DNA from: Desulfuromonadales bacterium
GTDB lineage: Bacteria > Desulfobacterota > Desulfuromonadia > Desulfuromonadales > BM103
Assembly (NCBI GenBank): GCA_027065695.1
Contig: JAMONP010000052.1
Span: 228,957 to 292,956 of the forward strand
DNA: 64,000 bases
Reading direction: 5' to 3'
Below, in pieces: positions 1-8,529 of this stretch. The position numbers and the translations under genes were made by a program. Numbering within the stretch: position 1 is the stretch's first letter; the number at the start of each line of letters is the position of its first letter. Under the pieces are notes generated by a model. The model made no database searches and was not told the DNA's origin. It worked only from the letters and a program-made list of their open reading frames with translations.

Positions 1-569
1 CAGCCATGCGGGCTGGTCTCAGCCAGGATACTGGCTTGTGGCGCTGTGCCACGCAAGGCCCAACTCCCATAGATCGAGAAACTCTGCAAACCTTTTGTGA
101 TGGGGTGATCAGCAAGAACCGTGACTTTGAAATTAAGATGGTTACCATCAATGACCTGGTTCATCTCGCGAAGAGTCCCATTGGTAAAATCAACTTCCAG
201 GCGGTGCAGCAAATCGCGCACAGGTGGTGCAATATGCAACATGACTGCCAGCCCACCACCGGCATCAACAAAGTCAATTACGGCGCCTAGCTCACTCTTT
301 GTTAGTGGCATAAAGGGGCCTGAAAGAACCAATACATCAGCTGTGGACAAAATCTCTTTGGTCAAAGGACCAGAATGACTTGCAACCACAAAACCGTTCT
401 TCTGGTAGAGTGTCGCCAGCTCAGAGAGGTCCAGGGGGCCACTTTTGCCGACAAGAAACTGCTGACCATGGGACTCGTCAAAAAGCACAACGGGTGCGGC
501 AACAGAGTATGCTGTAAAAAACCATAATGAGGCAAAAGACAAAAGAAAGGTGCGGGTGAGAAACAACAT
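1..569 (-). CDS. Secreted protein with DUF4350/ThuA-like fold, 5' part only
   Basis: An open frame runs leftwards from the ATG at 569 and leaves the window without a stop, so only about the first 189 residues are visible. The start MLFLTRTFLLSFASLWFF, ending in VAA, is a convincing signal peptide. The mature part begins VVLFDESHGQQF and has alternating strands (VLVLSGPFMP, GGGLAVMLH) that resemble DUF4350 or glutamine-amidotransferase-like (ThuA-type) domains, which often sit in membrane or secretion clusters. I see no catalytic residue that fixes an enzymatic role. A weak Shine-Dalgarno (GAGGTC) precedes the ATG. The frame and signal peptide are clear; the family call is tentative because the rest of the gene is missing. 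Confidence 0.72.
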   Translation of the reverse strand, partial: MLFLTRTFLLSFASLWFFTAYSVAAPVVLFDESHGQQFLVGKSGPLDLSELATLYQKNGFVVASHSGPLTKEILSTADVLVLSGPFMPLTKSELGAVIDFVDAGGGLAVMLHIAPPVRDLLHRLEVDFTNGTLREMNQVIDGNHLNFKVTVLADHPITKGLQSFSIYGSWALRGTAPQASILAETSPHG

Positions 570-850
570 ACAAGACCTCAAATATTGTTAGCAGTTTGAC
601 TGTTATAGTGATTTAAAGGAAGATCCGAACATGACCATTACCATACCGTAACCATTGCCAGACGGCAACCTACCACGAACGTCAAGTGATACGATAAGCC
701 TATAATGGTAAAAACTGGGAGGTAACGCATCTAAACACTGCCGACAAACCCCTTCTTTCAGGAATAAAAAGCAAGACCTGTTCCTTAAAATATGTTATGA
801 ATACGTCCGGTAAAATAGTGAGCAGAAAAGGCCGAAGAGGAGGCTTAACC

Positions 851-1315
851 ATGGGAATTGTTGATGTACAAAAAGCTATCAAGAGCTCCATACAGACGGA
901 AAAAGACGCCATGGATTACTACAAGTATGGTGCTGAACGTATGGCTGGAGATAAAGCTCGACAGACTTTTGAGATACTCGCTCGTGAAGAATATCAGCAC
1001 GCTGAATCCTTTTACAGAATTTACCCTGGAGATGACATCCCTTCCTTCGAAGAGTTCATGACTGCTCCTCCTAATACTGAATCCAGCTGGTGGATAAATC
1101 TTCAAAGCCTGCTAGTTCAGGATTTTGATGAGCGTAAAGCTCTGGAGCTTGCCATCGACCAGGAAGAGGCCCTGGAGAAGTCCCTACGTGAAATGGCCGC
1201 TAATATTGATGACCCTGATATCGCACGGGTCTATCTAGCGAATGCTACTTCGACTCACAACCATCTGAATTTGGTCGAAGAAGATTACAGGGCCATGTTT
1301 GGTATGAGCGGCTAG
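851..1315 (+). CDS. Ferritin-like diiron (rubrerythrin-family) protein
   Basis: This 154-aa protein has the four-helix diiron signature: a first Glu in IKSSIQTEKDAMDYYKYGAE, an EEYQH (ExxH-type) pair in helix 2, and a second half with EEALEK and a late His (THNHLNLVEEDY). It lacks the rubredoxin domain of classical rubrerythrin. It probably acts in the cytoplasm in peroxide or iron handling in an anaerobe. The start at 851 was chosen over an upstream in-frame ATG at 797 because AGGAGG lies 7 bases before it and homologous proteins start MGIVDVQKAI-like. A TATAAT hexamer at 701-706 may be its -10. It is monocistronic, closed by the hairpin at 1347. The family is secure; the exact substrate is unknown. 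Confidence 0.9.
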   Translation: MGIVDVQKAIKSSIQTEKDAMDYYKYGAERMAGDKARQTFEILAREEYQHAESFYRIYPGDDIPSFEEFMTAPPNTESSWWINLQSLLVQDFDERKALELAIDQEEALEKSLREMAANIDDPDIARVYLANATSTHNHLNLVEEDYRAMFGMSG

Positions 1316-1346
1316 GAACCTGTGCGCGAACAGATTATTGACCCAT

Positions 1347-1378
1347 AAGGCCACCCTCAAAGGGGGTGGCCTTTTTAT
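1347..1378 (+). terminator. Rho-independent terminator after the rubrerythrin-like gene
   Basis: The 10-bp arms AAGGCCACCC and GGGTGGCCTT pair perfectly and are followed by a T-rich tract. The hairpin starts 32 bases after the stop codon. Confidence 0.9.
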
Positions 1379-1532
1379 TCACATATTCCATGGTCAGAGT
1401 TAAATCTGATCTTTTTCTTAAGGTCACAAGGTCGATTTTGATTAAAATTTGACTTGCGCTAGGGAGATTTACCGATTAGGATACAATTAGTAGTGTCTGA
1501 TTTATTAACACCTACTACATCCTGAGGTGACT

Positions 1533-1670
1533 GTGAGTAATTTAAATATGCAACAGTGTAAAGAATGCGGGAAATCCTACTCGGCAGCTTGCCGTCAGTG
1601 CCATGTCCCGCAGAGTCACACCACACAGTGCCACCCCCCAGAGCGCAGCAACATAACCATCAAACGCTGA
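1533..1670 (+). CDS. 45-aa Cys-rich mini-protein (possible zinc ribbon)
   Basis: This small frame starts at GTG 1533, with TGAGGTG as a good Shine-Dalgarno 4-10 bases upstream, or at ATG 1548. It encodes about 45 residues with two CxxC pairs (QQCKECGK and ACRQCH) and a further C-H (TQCHPP), the spacing expected of a tiny zinc- or iron-binding knuckle. The tail is basic (SNITIKR). It ends 39 bases before the dihydrouridine synthase start, so the two may be cotranscribed. No family is recognised. The Cys pattern and ribosome site favour a real gene, but its length means chance cannot be excluded. Confidence 0.5.
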   Translation: MSNLNMQQCKECGKSYSAACRQCHVPQSHTTQCHPPERSNITIKR

Positions 1671-1709
1671 CACACCTGCCATCCTCTTTGCCTGTGAACC
1701 TCTGACAAA

Positions 1710-2687
1710 GTGACCAGTAACTATCCAAATCAACGTAAACTGCCTTGGCAAAAGGGAGAAAAACCCCTGATGCTGGCCCCGTTGCAGGGGCTGACAAACC
1801 GAGCCATGCGCGCCCTGTTTGTAGACTGGGTGCGTCCTGATGTGGTTTTCACTGAGTTCATGCGGGTCAGCAATGTCAGTCGCAAACGTTTGCAGCGTAA
1901 CGATCTGAAAGAGGCCGCCAGCACAACCGGAAACGTTCCTCTGGTGGCACAACTGGTTGGCAACCACGTCGAGTCTCTGGTAGCCGCCGCCCACAATGCT
2001 GAAGAGGTCGGTGCCCAACATATCAATCTCAATATGGGCTGTCCTTACGGACGCACGACTAGCGGCGCAACCGGGGGTGCTTTGCTGAAAAAGCCTGAAC
2101 TGTTGGCTGATATCATCCCAGCCCTGCGCACAGCTATATCCGGAACCTTCTCAATCAAATTGCGAGCCGGTTACAACGACCCTGAGCAAATCTTTTCACT
2201 CCTCCCCCTCTTCGAAAAATCCGAAGTCGATTTCCTGATCATTCATCCACGCACAGTCGCACAAAAATATGCCGGATCAGCTGACCACTCAATTACCGGA
2301 CGGATTGTTCGTGCGACGGCAATACCAATAATCGCCAATGGTGATATTCGCACTGCTGACGAGGGCCTGCGGATTCTGGAAGAGACTGGTGCTGCCGGGT
2401 TGATGCTGGGGCGCGGTGCAATCACTGACCCTTTGCTTTTTGATCGCCTGCGCAGCCGCAACCCCAGAGAACCAACAGAAGCAGAAATGGCAAATATGCT
2501 GAGCCGCTACCTGAGCGACCTTCTTACCCGCTACTGTGAACTCTTTTGTGGTGAAAGGCAAATCCTCGACAAGTTTAAAAATGTTCTGTCTTTTATTGAG
2601 ATCCCGACCCTTTCCATTGAGATCACCCAAATGAAACGAACTAACAAAGTTGCTGACTTGACCGCTTTGATTGAGGCCCTACAGTAA
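1710..2687 (+). CDS. tRNA-dihydrouridine synthase family protein
   Basis: FMN-dependent reduction of uridine to dihydrouridine in tRNA is the expected activity. The protein (325 aa) has the TIM-barrel start PLMLAPLQGLTN, the catalytic Cys111 in LNMGCPYGRTTSG, Lys150 in IKLRAGY, the HPRT segment and the phosphate-binding IANGDI and LGRGA turns. The C-terminal helical domain is present, so it is full length. The GTG at 1710 gives a 20-residue basic N-terminal extension; an ATG at 1770 with GGGAG upstream is a reasonable alternative start. Dus subclass (A, B or C) was not assigned with confidence. It is followed after 5 bases by the DUF3820 gene, so the two look like one operon. Confidence 0.9.
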   Translation: MTSNYPNQRKLPWQKGEKPLMLAPLQGLTNRAMRALFVDWVRPDVVFTEFMRVSNVSRKRLQRNDLKEAASTTGNVPLVAQLVGNHVESLVAAAHNAEEVGAQHINLNMGCPYGRTTSGATGGALLKKPELLADIIPALRTAISGTFSIKLRAGYNDPEQIFSLLPLFEKSEVDFLIIHPRTVAQKYAGSADHSITGRIVRATAIPIIANGDIRTADEGLRILEETGAAGLMLGRGAITDPLLFDRLRSRNPREPTEAEMANMLSRYLSDLLTRYCELFCGERQILDKFKNVLSFIEIPTLSIEITQMKRTNKVADLTALIEALQ

Positions 2688-2692
2688 ATATT

Positions 2693-2917
2693 ATGAGTGA
2701 AGCTCCCGTTGTTGATCACAATCAACTGCTCGAACTGGTCAAAGCACGCATGCCATTCGGTAAGTACGAGGGTCGCTTGATCATTGACCTGCCGGAGGAC
2801 TATCTGGTCTGGTTTGCGGGTAAAGGGTTCCCACAGGGTAAGGTGGGCATGATGATGCAGGCAGTCTACGAGTTCAAACTGAATGGTCTCGAATCACTTT
2901 TTGATCCACTGCGCTGA
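2693..2917 (+). CDS. DUF3820 family protein
   Basis: This 74-aa protein carries the DUF3820 core: MPFGKYEGRLIIDLPEDYLVWF, then GFPQGKVG and a helical end. Relatives are small soluble proteins annotated as putative quorum-sensing-regulated virulence factors; no biochemical role is established that I can name. The ATG lies 5 bases after the dihydrouridine synthase stop, suggesting cotranscription. It converges with murB, whose stop is 15 bases downstream on the other strand. Family assignment is confident, function unknown. Confidence 0.88.
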   Translation: MSEAPVVDHNQLLELVKARMPFGKYEGRLIIDLPEDYLVWFAGKGFPQGKVGMMMQAVYEFKLNGLESLFDPLR

Positions 2918-2932
2918 GACAAAAGGCCGAGC

Positions 2933-3976
2933 TTAAATGTTTGCCCGATGTGCTGGCAGAATCTCGCCATCAGGGCTCACATAACGCACCTCACAGCAGA
3001 GTTCAAAGCCGATCTTTTCATGCACCACCTGGCGAATATGAGCAATCAGGCCGAGAACATCCTCTGACGTTGCACCATTACGATTGACAATAAAATTAGC
3101 ATGCTGCTGAGAAACCTCGGCATTGCCGACGCGCATGCCTTTAAGCCCCGCTCCTTCAATAATCTTACCGGGTGGGCCAACACTCGCATGCATTTCACTG
3201 GTGCTGAGGAAAACTGAGCCGCAGTTCGGCTCTTTTCGCGGAAATTTGCAACGCCTCTCACGCAGGTCTTCGAGCATCGTCCTGCGAATCCGCTGCGGCT
3301 GCTCCCGCTCACATTCCAGCTCCACCTTGACCACGACAGCACCAGTTCCCTGCAGGGCACTCTGACGATAAGAGAAGGAACATTCCTCCCTACTGAGTTC
3401 AAGCAATCTTCCCTCGGGATCGACAATCCAGACCCGGCGCACATTATCACCGATGCCTTTACGCTGGCTGCCGCCGTTCATGAGCACCAGACCACCGATC
3501 GTCCCGGGGATACCAATGGTATGCTCGAGACCACTCAGACCTGCCTGCATCGCTTTGCGTGCCAAACCTGGTACCCAGGCACCAGCTTCAGCCGTAATTC
3601 TATGATTGCTGATGGCAATTCTGGAAAGGTTGTGACCTAGTTTGAGGACGATGCCACGCAGACCGGCGTCATCGAAGAGCAGATTAGTGCCTTGACCAAT
3701 GACAATCAGAGGGATACGGCGGTTATTGGCAAAACGGACAACGGAAGCCACATGGTCAGCGTTTTCCGGTTGAAGCAACAGATCGGCAGGACCACCAATC
3801 TGCCAGCTGCTGTGTTCGGCGAGCGGCGCGTCGAAAATACAAGGACAGCTTACAGCATCTGCTAGCTGTTTAAGTTGCTGCTGATTTGTCTCAAGAGATA
3901 AACGAGGGGTCATTGATGATCCTACCTGAACAATCTGTCTGTGCATAAGTTGACAATGATAGCCATATCCAGACAT
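2933..3976 (-). CDS. murB: UDP-N-acetylenolpyruvoylglucosamine reductase
   Basis: MurB is the NADPH- and FAD-dependent reductase that makes UDP-MurNAc in peptidoglycan synthesis. Visible are the FAD-binding HSSWQIGGPADLLLQPEN and VIGQGTNLLFDD blocks, GIPGTIGG, and the general-acid Ser in NCGSVF, with the late Glu/His region GKIIEGAGLKGMRVGNAEVS. The latter arrangement fits the shorter (type II) MurB. The start at ATG 3976 overlaps the upstream stop (TGATG), which suggests translational coupling. An in-frame ATG at 3913 with AGGATC ahead of it would remove an unusual 21-residue leader and may be the true start. It is notable that murB sits outside the usual mur-fts cluster here. Confidence 0.92.
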   Translation of the reverse strand: MSGYGYHCQLMHRQIVQVGSSMTPRLSLETNQQQLKQLADAVSCPCIFDAPLAEHSSWQIGGPADLLLQPENADHVASVVRFANNRRIPLIVIGQGTNLLFDDAGLRGIVLKLGHNLSRIAISNHRITAEAGAWVPGLARKAMQAGLSGLEHTIGIPGTIGGLVLMNGGSQRKGIGDNVRRVWIVDPEGRLLELSREECSFSYRQSALQGTGAVVVKVELECEREQPQRIRRTMLEDLRERRCKFPRKEPNCGSVFLSTSEMHASVGPPGKIIEGAGLKGMRVGNAEVSQQHANFIVNRNGATSEDVLGLIAHIRQVVHEKIGFELCCEVRYVSPDGEILPAHRANI

Positions 3977-4683
3977 CAAGTCTTGCTTTTTCTCTGTCCA
4001 CTTGTTTTAGGTAAGATTGCCAGGAACACTACGTGACGGAAACCGCCCCGGCCCGGACGTTCATGCCTGACGGTAAAGCCAGCCGAACGCAATCGTTTGT
4101 CGAAGCTCTCATCGTAGCTCTCACCCCAGATAGAGAATACTCCGCCAGGTTTCAGAGCCGACCTGGCATTTTCGATGGCACGACTACCATAGAGAGGATC
4201 TTTAAGCTTATCGGTACGATAATGCGGCCCCTTATATAGGTCAAAAACAATAGCATCAAACTTGTCGGCGACATCAGCCCTGGAAGCGTTACGCACCAGA
4301 TCCGCCACATCACCAATTTCTATATGAACCCTCGGATCACTTACCGCAGCACTGGTCAGCGCAGCCAACGGTCCCCGACACCACTTCAGCACCACGGGAT
4401 TGAGTTCGGCCACCACCACCTCAGCCGATGTCGGTAGTGAATCAAGTACCGCCCGGAGAGTACATCCCATCCCCAGGCCACCGACGAGGACCCGTGGTTC
4501 AGGATGACCCTTCAAGTGCTTACAACCGAGCTGTCCGAGCACCACCTCGGAGCGATTGGTCATGCTGTTCATTAGTACCAGACCGCCGACGGTGATCAGG
4601 AAATCACGCTCATCGCGCTGACGCAGTTCGAGTACGCCTTCGTCGGTGGTAATACTTTCGATGGTCTTCCAGGGTTTGGCCAT
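3976..4683 (-). CDS. Spermidine synthase-like protein
   Basis: This 235-aa protein has a Rossmann methyltransferase fold of the spermidine synthase family: the nucleotide-binding VLVGGLGMGCTLRAVLD, the acidic end of strand 2 (VVVAELNPVVL), and FDAIVFDLYKGPHY for the catalytic-Asp region. It lacks the N-terminal beta-barrel of true SpeE, so polyamine synthesis is unproven. The ATG at 4683 was preferred over a TTG at 4713, which abuts a palindrome. It overlaps murB by one base. Cytoplasmic. The fold is confident; the substrate is not. Confidence 0.8.
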   Translation of the reverse strand: MAKPWKTIESITTDEGVLELRQRDERDFLITVGGLVLMNSMTNRSEVVLGQLGCKHLKGHPEPRVLVGGLGMGCTLRAVLDSLPTSAEVVVAELNPVVLKWCRGPLAALTSAAVSDPRVHIEIGDVADLVRNASRADVADKFDAIVFDLYKGPHYRTDKLKDPLYGSRAIENARSALKPGGVFSIWGESYDESFDKRLRSAGFTVRHERPGRGGFRHVVFLAILPKTSGQRKSKT

Positions 4684-4713
4684 AAGGAGATTTTGACACT
4701 CTTCAAAAGGCAA

Positions 4714-4740
4714 CGGGGACAGCCATTATGACTGTCCCCG
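4714..4740. repeat. Palindromic REP-like hairpin (CGGGGACAG arms)
   Basis: CGGGGACAG and CTGTCCCCG form a perfect 9-bp stem around a 9-base loop between hflC and the spermidine-synthase-like gene. Both genes are on the minus strand, so it could also act as a terminator for hflKC, though no T-run follows. The GGGGACAGTC core resembles REP elements common in Proteobacteria. Confidence 0.6.
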
Positions 4741-4789
4741 CTCCCATGTCGTTATACATCGTTATAACCTGATCATTACCGGCAGGGAA

Positions 4790-5722
4790 TCACTTCGCCT
4801 CTTTCAGGTAGCGGTAATAATCCGAGTCGGTGGAAATCACCAAACGACCGTTTTTCTGGATCGATTTCTTATAGGATTCCAGAGTTCGCAGGAACGTATA
4901 GAACTCCTTGTCCTGGTTGTAGGCCTCAGCATAGATTGCGGCAGCTTCAGCATCAGCACCACCACGCACCTCAAGCACCTTACGGTAGGCTTCAGAGCTA
5001 ATTTCTTTAAGCTCGCGCTCCATCTGACCGAGGATATCAGCCTTTTCGCCCTCACCCTCAGAGCGATACTCGGCAGCAACCTTTTTGCGCTCGTTGATCA
5101 TACGTTCGTAAACCCGGGTACGCACCTGCTCGACATAGTTGATGCGTTTGATCTGCACGTCGAGAAGTTCGATGCCATAATCCGGGGTATTGGCCCGGGC
5201 TTTCTCCAGGATTCCCGTCATGATCTCCTCGCGGCCAACCAGGTCCTCTTTCTTTACCACAACGCCTTCAATTTCCAACTGTTCCTCTTCCTCGTTTTCC
5301 GGGGCCTGGTAATCGCTGCCGCGCACCAGTTCCACCAGCAGACGCCCGGAAACAGCATCACGCACCACTGAGTCGATAATGTCGTCGAGGCGGCTCATGG
5401 CGGCACGCTCAGTGGCAACAGTAGTGTAAAAGAGCAGAGGATCAGCGATGCGCCAGCGCGCCGTGGTATCGATCCAGATAAACCTTTTGTCCTTGGTCGG
5501 GATCTGATTCGGGTCACCATCCCATTTCAAGATGCGTTTCTCAAAACGAGAGACTTTCTGCACGAAAGGGATTTTGAAGTGCAATCCAGGCTCAGCGACA
5601 CCACCTACCGGCTTGCCGAACTGAGTAATAATCGTCTGCTCCGCTTCGTTAACCACATAGAGGCCATCCATGCCAACCAGAACCAAGGCAACGATGACAA
5701 TCAGAATAATTGGTGTTTTCAT
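4790..5722 (-). CDS. hflC: HflC, SPFH-domain protease modulator
   Basis: HflC forms with HflK the membrane complex that surrounds and regulates the FtsH protease. The 310-aa protein has an N-terminal membrane anchor (TPIILIVIVALVLVGMDG), the SPFH/band-7 domain (VVNEAEQTIITQFGKPV, GLHFKIPF), and a long charged C-terminal helix (INERKKVAAEYRSEGEGEKAD) typical of the family. It also has an acidic insert (NEEEEQLEIEG) near residue 150. Its ATG overlaps the hflK stop codon (TAATG), giving tight coupling. Confidence 0.95.
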   Translation of the reverse strand: MKTPIILIVIVALVLVGMDGLYVVNEAEQTIITQFGKPVGGVAEPGLHFKIPFVQKVSRFEKRILKWDGDPNQIPTKDKRFIWIDTTARWRIADPLLFYTTVATERAAMSRLDDIIDSVVRDAVSGRLLVELVRGSDYQAPENEEEEQLEIEGVVVKKEDLVGREEIMTGILEKARANTPDYGIELLDVQIKRINYVEQVRTRVYERMINERKKVAAEYRSEGEGEKADILGQMERELKEISSEAYRKVLEVRGGADAEAAAIYAEAYNQDKEFYTFLRTLESYKKSIQKNGRLVISTDSDYYRYLKEAK

Positions 5723-6750
5723 TATTTGGTCCCTCCTTCCATTGGCTTGCGCAGGGGTAGCAACGGTAGCAGTCCGCCGTTTTCGGCATCCATGATATAG
5801 ATCTCATCCAGGCGGGGCAGAACCTCTTCGAGCGTCTCCAGGTAAATCCGGCTCCGGGTCACTGATGGGGCTTTGCGGTATTCAGTCAGCAGGGCTAAAA
5901 ACCGGTTGGTTTCACCGCGGGCCTTATTAACCCGCTCGACAGCATAACCTTCCGCCTCCTGCAGCACTTTCTTCGCCTCACCGCGGGCACGCGGCACTTC
6001 ACGGTTAAACTGCTCGCGAGCCTGGAAGATCAGACTCTCCCGCTGCTGCTCGGACTCGTTAACCTCGTTGTAGGCAGCTTTGACCGGGTCTGGTGGTGTC
6101 ACATCCTGAAACTTGACAGTGACGATACGTACACCAATGTCATACTGATTAAGGGTGGACTGCAGGTCCTGTTGAATATTGTTGGCCAACAGGGCACGTT
6201 CCGTGGTCAACGCCGCGCTGACGTTAGCGTTGCCGATCGACCTGCGTACCATCGCCTCGGCAATGTCACGGACAGTACCGATCGGGTCTTTGATGCCAAA
6301 AATAAATTTAAAAGGATCAGCGACCTGAAACTGCACGATCCACTCAACATCAATGACGTTGAGGTCACCGGTCAAGGTCAGGGCTTCCTCTTCGAGTCCA
6401 CGCTTGGTGTAGGTCGAGCGGATGTCAGGCTTGACTGTGCGAAAGCCAAACTCCTCCTTGAGAACGCGCCCGGTCTGCACCAGATAAATCTGGTCGACAC
6501 CAAAGGGTATTTTGAAGTGCAACCCTGGATCGGCAAAGTTGGAGAACTTACCAAAGCGCAAGACCACACCGGTCTCTTCGGTATCCACCTCGTACATACT
6601 GTTGAAAGCACCGAATACGATCAGAATGATCACAATCACTAACGGCAATATGCTCTTGCTTGCACCGAACTTATTCTTAAAATAATCTCTAATCTCGATG
6701 ACCTTCTTTTCCAGGTCTACATTCGAGGGACCACTGCCCCAATCCTGCAT
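5722..6750 (-). CDS. hflK: HflK, SPFH-domain protease modulator
   Basis: This is the HflK partner of HflC. The 342-aa protein begins MQDWGSGPSNVDLEK, has a membrane segment (SILPLVIVIILIVFGAF) near residue 40, then the SPFH domain (EVDTEETGVVLRFGKF, PGLHFKIPFG) and the conserved late region with QEAEGYAVERVNKARGETNRF. The start at 6750 has a near-perfect AAAGGAGG 6 bases upstream. The frame stays open a further 25 codons into a dispersed repeat that carries its own SD-ATG module, so an extended form could be made, but I consider 6750 the real start. Confidence 0.95.
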   Translation of the reverse strand: MQDWGSGPSNVDLEKKVIEIRDYFKNKFGASKSILPLVIVIILIVFGAFNSMYEVDTEETGVVLRFGKFSNFADPGLHFKIPFGVDQIYLVQTGRVLKEEFGFRTVKPDIRSTYTKRGLEEEALTLTGDLNVIDVEWIVQFQVADPFKFIFGIKDPIGTVRDIAEAMVRRSIGNANVSAALTTERALLANNIQQDLQSTLNQYDIGVRIVTVKFQDVTPPDPVKAAYNEVNESEQQRESLIFQAREQFNREVPRARGEAKKVLQEAEGYAVERVNKARGETNRFLALLTEYRKAPSVTRSRIYLETLEEVLPRLDEIYIMDAENGGLLPLLPLRKPMEGGTK

Positions 6751-6771
6751 TATTACCTCCTTTAGGCTTGC

Positions 6772-6938
6772 TGGGAGCATGTCCGACAATCCATGATCGG
6801 CTAAAAACCCAGCTGTTTGGCCCATATTTCAGCTCCTTTTCGACCAATAGCTATAGCTATCACTCTCAAACGAGCCATAATCTGTTCTCAAACTTCTGCG
6901 TTTTCTCTTCGACCCTTATTCTCGGACAGGCTCCTAAA
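6772..6938 (-). repeat. MITE-like dispersed repeat, copy 1
   Basis: This block of about 167 bp upstream of hflK is the same sequence as 17611-17772 and, in part, 41453-41567. Read on the minus strand it starts AGGAGCCTGTCCGA, contains GGCTCGTTTGAGAGT, a near-palindromic ATAGCTATAGCTAT, then AAAGGAGCTGAAATATGGGC, and ends in a degenerate inverted copy of its start (TGTCGGACATGCTCCC). The stretch to about 7090 holds no other feature that I can see. Confidence 0.8.
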
Positions 6939-7100
6939 AACTCACATTTTCGTTCCAGAAATCACTGTTAACCAAAGCAGCTGTCGTTAGAAAATCATTT
7001 ATAACAGGTTTCCCTGCCGAAACAAAGGGCATTCGGAAGCACCTATCAAACGGTGCAAAGATCTGACATCACAGTTTATGACCAGGCTGCGACCAGATTA

Positions 7101-8351
7101 TTAACCCTCTTGCCTTCGGGCAGCATTAATGCCCGCCAGATAACCTGTCGACCAGCATTCCTGTAGATTAAAACCACCAGTCGGACCATCAAGATCAATT
7201 ATCTCGCCAGCAAAGAAAAGATTTGCAATTCGCTTCGAGCGCATGCTGCGCATATCGATGTCCTTGAGTGATATACCTCCTGAAGTGATAATTGCCCGAC
7301 GGAAGCCTTCACATCCAGTCACTTCGAGTTCGAGCTCTTTGAAGAGTTTCAGCAATCTCTGCCGCTCCACCCGCGTTACTGAATGACATTTTTTCTTCGG
7401 ATCAATGCCGACCAGTCGCACAAAGACCGGAATCATATCGCGCGGCAACAATTTGCCGAGGGAGTTACCGAAAGCCCTGTTGCTGTGCTCAGCCAGCTCC
7501 CGCTGTAAGCGCTTGTCGAACAGATCTGAGGCAACCGCCGGTTTAAAGTCCAGAAACAAACGCACTTCGCCCTGCTTAAGGGCGTCACGTATGTGGCTAC
7601 TCATATCGAGAATGATCGGGCCGCCGATTCCTGAATGGGTAAAAAAAGCTTCACCGAAACGTTCATCAACTTTTTTTCCATCGGCACGCAGGGTAATTCT
7701 GACATTCTTCAAGTTGAAATGGCTGGCATCAGCAGTCCAGTTCTCGCGCAATTTCACTGACACCAGGGCCGGTTCGGGTGTCACCAGTTGATGGTCGCAG
7801 GACTTGGCCCAAGCATAGCCATCGCCGGTACATCCGGTTTCCGGGTAGGAAAGGCCGCCGGTGGCGAGGACAACATTACCGGTGGCAAAATTCCCGACCC
7901 TAGTCTCGACCGCTTTGACCAGGCCATCATCAATCAGCAAGTTTTTCACCTCACAGGAGGTGCGAACCTCGACACCGGCATCACGGACAAAGCTCTCCAG
8001 AGCTCGCTGGACATCTCTAGCCTCGCCAAACTCCGGGAAAATACGCCCGCCCCGCTCAATCTTCAAAGGCACATCCCGCTCCTCAAAAAAAGCCACCACA
8101 TCCTCGACGCCAAAAGTGTAAAGTGCCGTCAATAATGCTCGGCCATTGCGACCGAAATGCTCAGCAAACTTGCGCGGGTCATTCTCACTGTGCGTAACAT
8201 TGCAGCGGCCCTTCCCGGTGATCAAGATCTTTGCCCCGCAGCGCGGATTCTTTTCCAGCAGCAGAACACTGGCACCTTGACGCGCAGCAACCCCGGCAGA
8301 GAACAGTCCTGCCGGGCCACCGCCGATAACAATGACGTCATATCGTTTCAT
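7101..8351 (-). CDS. HI0933/BaiN-type NAD(P)/FAD-dependent oxidoreductase
   Basis: This 416-aa flavoprotein starts with the FAD-binding dinucleotide fold (YDVIVIGGGPAGLFSAGVAA, then LLLEKN), followed by the family hallmark KILITGKGRCNVTH and ATGGLSYPETGCTGDGY. It ends with the second FAD contact FFAGEIIDLDGPTGGFNLQ. The inserted middle domain (about residues 190-340) is typical of the HI0933 group. Physiological substrates of most members are unknown; some reduce bile-acid intermediates, which is not implied here. It is a single gene, divergent from the S1-domain gene. Confidence 0.9.
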   Translation of the reverse strand: MKRYDVIVIGGGPAGLFSAGVAARQGASVLLLEKNPRCGAKILITGKGRCNVTHSENDPRKFAEHFGRNGRALLTALYTFGVEDVVAFFEERDVPLKIERGGRIFPEFGEARDVQRALESFVRDAGVEVRTSCEVKNLLIDDGLVKAVETRVGNFATGNVVLATGGLSYPETGCTGDGYAWAKSCDHQLVTPEPALVSVKLRENWTADASHFNLKNVRITLRADGKKVDERFGEAFFTHSGIGGPIILDMSSHIRDALKQGEVRLFLDFKPAVASDLFDKRLQRELAEHSNRAFGNSLGKLLPRDMIPVFVRLVGIDPKKKCHSVTRVERQRLLKLFKELELEVTGCEGFRRAIITSGGISLKDIDMRSMRSKRIANLFFAGEIIDLDGPTGGFNLQECWSTGYLAGINAARRQEG

Positions 8352-8529
8352 ATCGTACCCATCTTTTGATTCAAAAATAATTTCTCCTCACAACTGCAGC
8401 CAAGATAGCAGGTTTTAAGTAGAAATCGTTAGTTTAACAGCAAGCAACCATCTTAAGTCATGACAGCGAAGATAAACATGCCTATAATAATGGCCCAAAT
8501 CCATTATTTAAGCAGAGGGCACCTAATTA

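Noticed and set aside
797..850. Upstream extension of the ferritin-like gene to ATG 797
   Set aside because: The extension is Lys/Arg/Gly-rich without similarity to the family, and AGGAGG sits correctly before ATG 851.
6751..6825. Longer HflK starting inside the dispersed repeat
   Set aside because: The near-perfect ribosome site before 6750 and the usual family N-terminus there make the extension unlikely as the main product.
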